In this document: positions 5,832 to 8,715 of the stretch, in pieces
Numbering within the stretch: the stretch's first letter is position 1
Layout: each line of letters begins with the position of its first letter
Assembly (NCBI GenBank): GCA_030145265.1
Contig: JAQYWA010000073.1
Span: 1 to 8,715, forward strand
Source of the DNA: Desulfuromonas sp.
GTDB lineage: Bacteria; Desulfobacterota; Desulfuromonadia; Desulfuromonadales; Trichloromonadaceae
Reading direction: 5' to 3'
DNA: 8,715 nucleotides
The notes under the pieces: generated by a model
What the model saw: the letters and a program-made list of their open reading frames with translations, nothing else
Databases searched by the model: none
What the model was told of the DNA's origin: nothing
Position numbers and translations under genes: made by a program

Positions 5832-7100
5832 TCAAATGCCGCTTCGCTGGTGCTTTCGGAGGGTGCGTAGCTGGCCGGCAAGGTCGCCGGCATCCTCCAG
5901 CCGGGCCCACTGCAGCAATTCCGGCAGCGAGTCTTGCGGTTGGCAGCGGGAGCGGTGGCCGTGGCTGAGATGGTGGATCAGGCGCAGACTGCCGAGGCCG
6001 TCGAACCAGTCGTTGAACGCCTTGAGCAGGGCCTCGGGACGGGGGTGGTTGCTGCGCAGCCGGTCCCAGGCGGTGGTGAAGTCGACCTTGTGCAGGTGGT
6101 CGGCGAGCTCTGCGCCGATGACGGCGGCCTCTCGGGCCAACTGGTCGCCATCGAGGTCAAGGCGGCCGGATACCAGCTGCAGCCAGCGGCCGAGGATGCG
6201 GAAACAGTCGGGATGGTAGAAGGTAACGGCATCCGTTTCGCCGGCCACCAGGCGGGCGACGCTGCGGCCGGTGCCGAAAGGAGTGCGCCCAGACGGGCGG
6301 GCCGAGGGGCAAACCAGGGTTCCGCGCAGTTGCGTCACACCGCTGGTTTTGGCCAGCTGCTGCAAAAAATAAAAGTCTTCGCCGGCCGGTCTCCGGTTCA
6401 TGCCGCCGGCCCTGGCGTAGGCCTCGGCCCGGCAGGCCAGGGCGCTGCCGATGGTGTGAAAGGCGTACGGCGAACCGGCCAGTTTAAGTCCGAGAACGTA
6501 GTGGCGCAGAAACAGCTCGTAGCGCTCGATGGCGTCCTGTTCGGCGGCGCTGTCTCCGTTTTGGTGCTCGAAAGGGAGCACGGCGCCCCCGGCGGTGGCG
6601 CTTTGGAAGTGGCGATACAGGGCTGGCAGGTAGTCTGGACGGACCAGGGTGTCGGCATCGAGGGCGACCAGAAAGGGGGAGGGCTGGCGCAGGTCGAGCC
6701 GGGTCAGGGCCAAGTCGAAGCCGATCTTGCGGGCCAGGCCGACGCCGCCTCCCTTGGCCGGCAGTTCCAATCCTGCGCTGGCGGCATCGACCCAGGCCAG
6801 CTGCAGTGGACGCAGACCGGGAGCTTGTTGGCGCAGGCGCTGCAGGTCAGCGCGGTTGGCCAGACGATCCGTCTCGGCGGCATCCGCCCGGTGATTCACC
6901 ACCACCAGCACCAGGGCCTGCGCCAACAGGTCGGCCGGGTTGGCGGCCAGGCTGGCGAGGGTGGCGAGCAGACTGTCCCCCTCGGCCAGCGAGGGGATGA
7001 CCACGGCGGCGGCGAAGTTGTTTCGTTCGCTGCCTTCGATCCGCCAGGGGGCGGTCAGGGCGCGTTTGTCGAGGTAGCTGGAAATGGGTGATTTTTTCAA
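5832..7100 (-). CDS. Family 2 glycosyltransferase (GT-A fold)
   Basis: A 422-residue soluble protein that should transfer a sugar from a nucleotide sugar; donor and acceptor are unknown. The N-terminal strand AAVVIPSLAEGDSLL (31-45) is the GT2 nucleotide-binding start. KGGGVGLARKIGFDLAL (117-133) is the typical helix. ALDADTLV (146-153) contains the metal-binding DAD (148-150). AGEDFYF (239-245) carries the candidate catalytic-base ED pair. There is no transmembrane segment, so it is not a processive synthase of the BcsA type. The C-terminal third (about 300-422) shows nothing I recognise. The start is TTG at 7100: an in-frame TAA three codons upstream rules out anything longer, and AAGGG precedes it by six bases. 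It is followed 82 bases later by the PilZ gene, probably in one transcript. Polysaccharide, lipid or protein glycosylation remain open. Confidence 0.85.
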   Translation of the reverse strand: MKKSPISSYLDKRALTAPWRIEGSERNNFAAAVVIPSLAEGDSLLATLASLAANPADLLAQALVLVVVNHRADAAETDRLANRADLQRLRQQAPGLRPLQLAWVDAASAGLELPAKGGGVGLARKIGFDLALTRLDLRQPSPFLVALDADTLVRPDYLPALYRHFQSATAGGAVLPFEHQNGDSAAEQDAIERYELFLRHYVLGLKLAGSPYAFHTIGSALACRAEAYARAGGMNRRPAGEDFYFLQQLAKTSGVTQLRGTLVCPSARPSGRTPFGTGRSVARLVAGETDAVTFYHPDCFRILGRWLQLVSGRLDLDGDQLAREAAVIGAELADHLHKVDFTTAWDRLRSNHPRPEALLKAFNDWFDGLGSLRLIHHLSHGHRSRCQPQDSLPELLQWARLEDAGDLAGQLRTLRKHQRSGI

Positions 7101-7106
7101 GATGTG

Positions 7107-7111
7107 CCCTT
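7107..7111 (-). promoter_or_regulatory. Ribosome-binding site of the glycosyltransferase gene
   Basis: AAGGG on the minus strand stands six bases ahead of the TTG at 7100. The in-frame stop TAA (complement of 7110-7112) overlaps it, so translation cannot start further upstream in this frame. Confidence 0.6.
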
Positions 7112-7237
7112 ACGCTGTCCGATAGTCAAGGGGGTGTTGCTGTGATTGTATCGAGGTTATGGATATCACATCTCCGGGGGGATATTCTAGAGTCCCGGTT
7201 CGAAATAAATTGTCGGTCCGGTCTGCGGGGATTGCCT

Positions 7238-7248
7238 GGGGGGGGGGG
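7238..7248. repeat. Homopolymer run of eleven G
   Basis: Eleven consecutive G on the plus strand (C on the minus strand) lie in the 286-base spacer between the glycosyltransferase start and the tRNA terminator. No gene crosses it. The position is about 138 bases upstream of the glycosyltransferase start codon. The remainder of the spacer (7101-7347) shows no gene; a long imperfect hairpin, GTCCCTGC (7313-7320) with GCAGGGGC (7340-7347), lies next to the tRNA terminator. Confidence 0.75.
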
Positions 7249-7347
7249 ATGGAAGCGGATTGCAAAAAGACGGGATTATTTCTGGTTGGTTTTTATCGCG
7301 TCCAACAGAAAAGTCCCTGCCATCAGCCGTCTTGTGAAAGCAGGGGC

Positions 7348-7376
7348 AAAAAAAAACGGAACCCCGAGAGGTTCCG
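7348..7376 (-). terminator. Terminator of the tRNA-Gly transcript
   Basis: On the minus strand a 7-bp stem, CGGAACC (complement of 7370-7376) with GGTTCCG (complement of 7357-7363), has a 6-nt loop and is followed by nine T (complement of 7348-7356). It begins ten bases beyond the encoded CCA. A run of T also follows on the plus strand (7381-7387), so it may work both ways. Confidence 0.9.
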
Positions 7377-7386
7377 ATAATTTTTT

Positions 7387-7461
<75 letters not shown>

Positions 7462-7467
7462 TCATGA

Positions 7468-7484
7468 CGACAGTTTCGTTGTCG
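7468..7484. repeat. Small inverted repeat in the tRNA leader
   Basis: CGACA (7468-7472) pairs with TGTCG (7480-7484) around a 7-nt loop, just upstream of the mature tRNA 5' end. In the precursor it would form a short leader hairpin next to the RNase P cleavage point. Confidence 0.4.
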
Positions 7485-7492
7485 GGACGGAT

Positions 7493-7521
7493 TTAATAAC
7501 AAATGCCTTCGCCTATGTCAA
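7493..7521 (-). promoter_or_regulatory. Strong sigma-70 promoter for tRNA-Gly
   Basis: On the minus strand a perfect TTGACA (complement of 7516-7521) and TATTAA (complement of 7493-7498) are exactly 17 bases apart. Transcription would start near 7486, some 25 bases before the tRNA. The G/C-rich bases after the -10 (TCCGTCCCGAC) resemble the discriminator of stringently controlled stable-RNA promoters. Confidence 0.8.
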
Positions 7522-7547
7522 CAAGAATGTGGCATGATGCGATATAT

Positions 7548-7552
7548 GGAGG
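7548..7552 (+). promoter_or_regulatory. Ribosome-binding site of the trmO-like gene
   Basis: GGAGG lies seven bases before the ATG at 7560. It selects this start over in-frame ATGs further upstream (for example 7503 and 7515) that overlap the tRNA promoter and would add 19 or fewer residues of unfamiliar sequence. Confidence 0.75.
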
Positions 7553-7559
7553 CTGCAGA

Positions 7560-7973
7560 ATGGATGATACCCTTTTTTTTATCGGAACGATCGAAACCCC
7601 TTACCGGCGGATCGAGGACTGCCCGCGCAACATCGACCCGGCCGGGCCGGAATGTCGGCTGCGGCTCGATGCGCAGTTTGCCCCGGGCCTGCTCGGCTTG
7701 GAAGCGGGGCAGCAGATCCTGATCCTGTACTGGCTTGGCGCTGGCGACCGCCGGACGCTGCGGATGAACTCGCGCAAGTCGGGGGAATATGCCGGGGTGT
7801 TCGCCCTGCGGACGCCGAACCGGCCTAATCCGATCGGGGCGGCGGTGCTGCCGATCGAATCGGTCGACGAGTCGGCCGTGACCGTTCGCGGTCTCGACTG
7901 CGTCAGCGGCACCGCGCTGCTCGACATCAAGCCGGCGATCCAGGCCGAACGTTCGGCGCCTCAGGAGCGCTGA
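7560..7973 (+). CDS. trmO: TrmO/TsaA-type tRNA A37 N6-methyltransferase, short form
   Basis: A 137-residue protein of the TsaA-like beta-barrel family. The E. coli member TrmO uses SAM to methylate N6 of threonylcarbamoyladenosine at position 37 of certain tRNAs. The family signature FALRTPNRPNPIG (81-93) is exact, and the second conserved block, LDCVSGTALLDIKP (112-125), is present. The protein begins with the usual FIGTIETPYR strand. It has only the catalytic barrel: E. coli TrmO is about 235 residues with an extra C-terminal domain, so this is the short form seen in many bacteria and archaea. For that form the tRNA substrate is less certain, and a methyltransferase with another target cannot be excluded. 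It diverges from tRNA-Gly, and its last 13 bases overlap the end of the opposing deaminase gene, with no terminator between them. Confidence 0.85.
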   Translation: MDDTLFFIGTIETPYRRIEDCPRNIDPAGPECRLRLDAQFAPGLLGLEAGQQILILYWLGAGDRRTLRMNSRKSGEYAGVFALRTPNRPNPIGAAVLPIESVDESAVTVRGLDCVSGTALLDIKPAIQAERSAPQER

Positions 7974-8545
7974 GCGCCGCCGTTGTAGATTTCTCCCCCC
8001 TGCTCCCGGTACTGGCGCAGCACCGCTGTGGCTTCTTTCCGGCAGACGTCGCGGACGACCTCAATCCCCCGCTGTTCCAACTTAAAAATCCACTGCGCCG
8101 GTTTGGCCCCTTCGTCGAAGCCGATGCGTCGGGCGTCCTCGTCGCGGGCGCCGCAGGTCAGGCGGACGACGCCGGACCAGGGGATCGCTCCCAGGCACAT
8201 GGCGCAGGGTTCGGTGGAGCTGACCAGCTCAAAACGGCCTTCATCCATCCCCAGCCGGTAGCAGCCGGTCTGCTGCTGGGCCAGGGTGAGGGCGACGATC
8301 TCGGCGTGGGCCGCCGAGCAGCCGGCGGGGATGACCAGGTTGATTCCCGGGGCGACCAGTCGCCCGCTTTCCAGTTCGAAGACCGCCGCGCCGAAGGGGC
8401 CGCCGGTGCCGGTTTCGACGTTGCGCCGGGCCAGGTCGATCGCCAGCTCCATGCGGTTTTGGGCGGTCGGGTAGCATTGCTGCGGGTCGGCGATCAGTTC
8501 GTTGACCCAGTCCGGCAGCTGCAGGGTGAAGGTGGGGAAGGTCAC
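7961..8545 (-). CDS. Nucleoside/guanine deaminase of the cytidine-deaminase-like fold
   Basis: A 194-residue cytosolic zinc hydrolase that removes an amino group from a base or nucleoside. The catalytic set is complete: HAE (His80 zinc ligand, Glu82 proton shuttle) and EPCAMCLGAI (Cys114, Cys117 zinc ligands). TGGPFGAAVF (47-56) and a late IGFDEG (141-146) resemble bacterial guanine deaminase (GuaD) more than TadA. It is longer than the roughly 156-residue Bacillus enzyme, with about 30 extra N-terminal residues and a changed C-terminus, so I leave the substrate open (guanine, another purine, or a modified base). The start is GTG at 8545, with AAGGAA six bases before it. That ribosome site overlaps the miaA stop codon, pointing to an operon with translational coupling. 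Its 3' end overlaps the trmO-like gene by 13 bases, tail to tail. Confidence 0.88.
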   Translation of the reverse strand: MTFPTFTLQLPDWVNELIADPQQCYPTAQNRMELAIDLARRNVETGTGGPFGAAVFELESGRLVAPGINLVIPAGCSAAHAEIVALTLAQQQTGCYRLGMDEGRFELVSSTEPCAMCLGAIPWSGVVRLTCGARDEDARRIGFDEGAKPAQWIFKLEQRGIEVVRDVCRKEATAVLRQYREQGGEIYNGGAQRS

Positions 8546-8551
8546 GGCAGG

Positions 8552-8557
8552 TTCCTT
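8552..8557 (-). promoter_or_regulatory. Ribosome-binding site of the deaminase gene, overlapping the miaA stop
   Basis: AAGGAA (complement of 8552-8557) is six bases before the GTG at 8545 and shares a base with the miaA TAA (complement of 8557-8559). Ribosomes finishing miaA could restart here. Confidence 0.65.
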
Positions 8558-8715
8558 TACGAGTGTTGGTTCCAGGTTTCGAGCAGTTGCTGCAGCGGGT
8601 CGCCGGCGCCGTCGAGCCAGTGGATGGGCGTTCCCTGCCGTTCCATGCGCCGGAACCAGGTTTCCTGGCGCTTGGCAAACTGGTGGATGGCGCTGTTGAG
8701 TTTCTGGAACATGTC
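8557..8715 (-). CDS. miaA: tRNA dimethylallyltransferase MiaA, C-terminal end only
   Basis: The last 52 residues of a protein whose start lies beyond the right edge. They include FAKRQETWFRR and IHWLD, the characteristic C-terminal stretch of MiaA, in which a Lys-Arg-Gln followed by Thr-Trp-Phe/Leu-Arg is nearly invariant. MiaA attaches a dimethylallyl group to N6 of A37 in tRNAs reading UNN codons, the first step toward ms2i6A. The catalytic P-loop and the tRNA-binding core are outside the window, so activity cannot be judged. The piece is too short to carry its own start and was read from the open frame at the window edge. The deaminase gene follows 11 bases downstream in the same direction. 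Confidence 0.87.
   Translation of the reverse strand, partial: DMFQKLNSAIHQFAKRQETWFRRMERQGTPIHWLDGAGDPLQQLLETWNQHS

Noticed and set aside
5934..7091. Rightward open frame of 385 codons
   Set aside because: It is antisense to the GT2 gene and Gly/Gln/Ala/Val-rich without a domain, as usual for the opposite strand of a GC-rich gene.
8241..8678. Leftward open frame of 145 codons
   Set aside because: It is in a different frame over the deaminase start and the miaA end. The frames with catalytic motifs explain this stretch better.

Overview
The window is about 60% GC by eye and densely packed. It looks like a chromosomal segment of a Gram-negative bacterium, most likely a deltaproteobacterium of the Desulfuromonas/Geobacter/Pelobacter kind. 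That guess rests on the periplasmic c-type-haem sensor fused to a diguanylate cyclase, the stand-alone PilZ protein, and the GC-rich codon use with TTG/GTG starts. No single marker proves it. I see no insertion sequence, phage gene or CRISPR array.

Left part (1-3533). A 5'-truncated ATP-grasp-like gene, apparently of the circularly permuted type, runs rightward to 990 and ends at a bidirectional hairpin terminator. A 435-base stretch without a credible gene follows (1051-1485). It holds two close inverted repeats and resembles an intergenic dispersed repeat. A leftward two-gene unit comes next: a membrane-anchored M23 (LytM-type) peptidase with Ig-like domains, then an SDR oxidoreductase 29 bases downstream.

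Central part (3534-7100). From a divergent promoter region a rightward gene encodes a DUF3365 (CXXCH) - HAMP - GGDEF diguanylate cyclase. It has an intact GGDEF signature and a product-inhibition I-site. It converges across a shared, perfect 11-bp terminator on a leftward pair: a family 2 glycosyltransferase followed by a single-domain PilZ protein. Both genes of the pair start with TTG. A c-di-GMP maker, a c-di-GMP receptor and a glycosyltransferase thus lie together, which suggests (but does not prove) a local circuit from redox or ligand sensing to polysaccharide or glycan output.

Right part (7101-8715). A gene-poor spacer holds an 11-G run. After it come a strong terminator, tRNA-Gly(GCC) with encoded CCA, and a near-consensus promoter, all leftward. 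Diverging from the tRNA is a short TrmO/TsaA-type tRNA methyltransferase. Its end overlaps by 13 bases the end of a leftward nucleoside/guanine-deaminase-like gene. That gene is tightly coupled (11-base gap) to the C-terminal end of miaA, which runs off the window. MiaA and TrmO both act on position A37 of tRNAs, so this end has a tRNA-modification theme.
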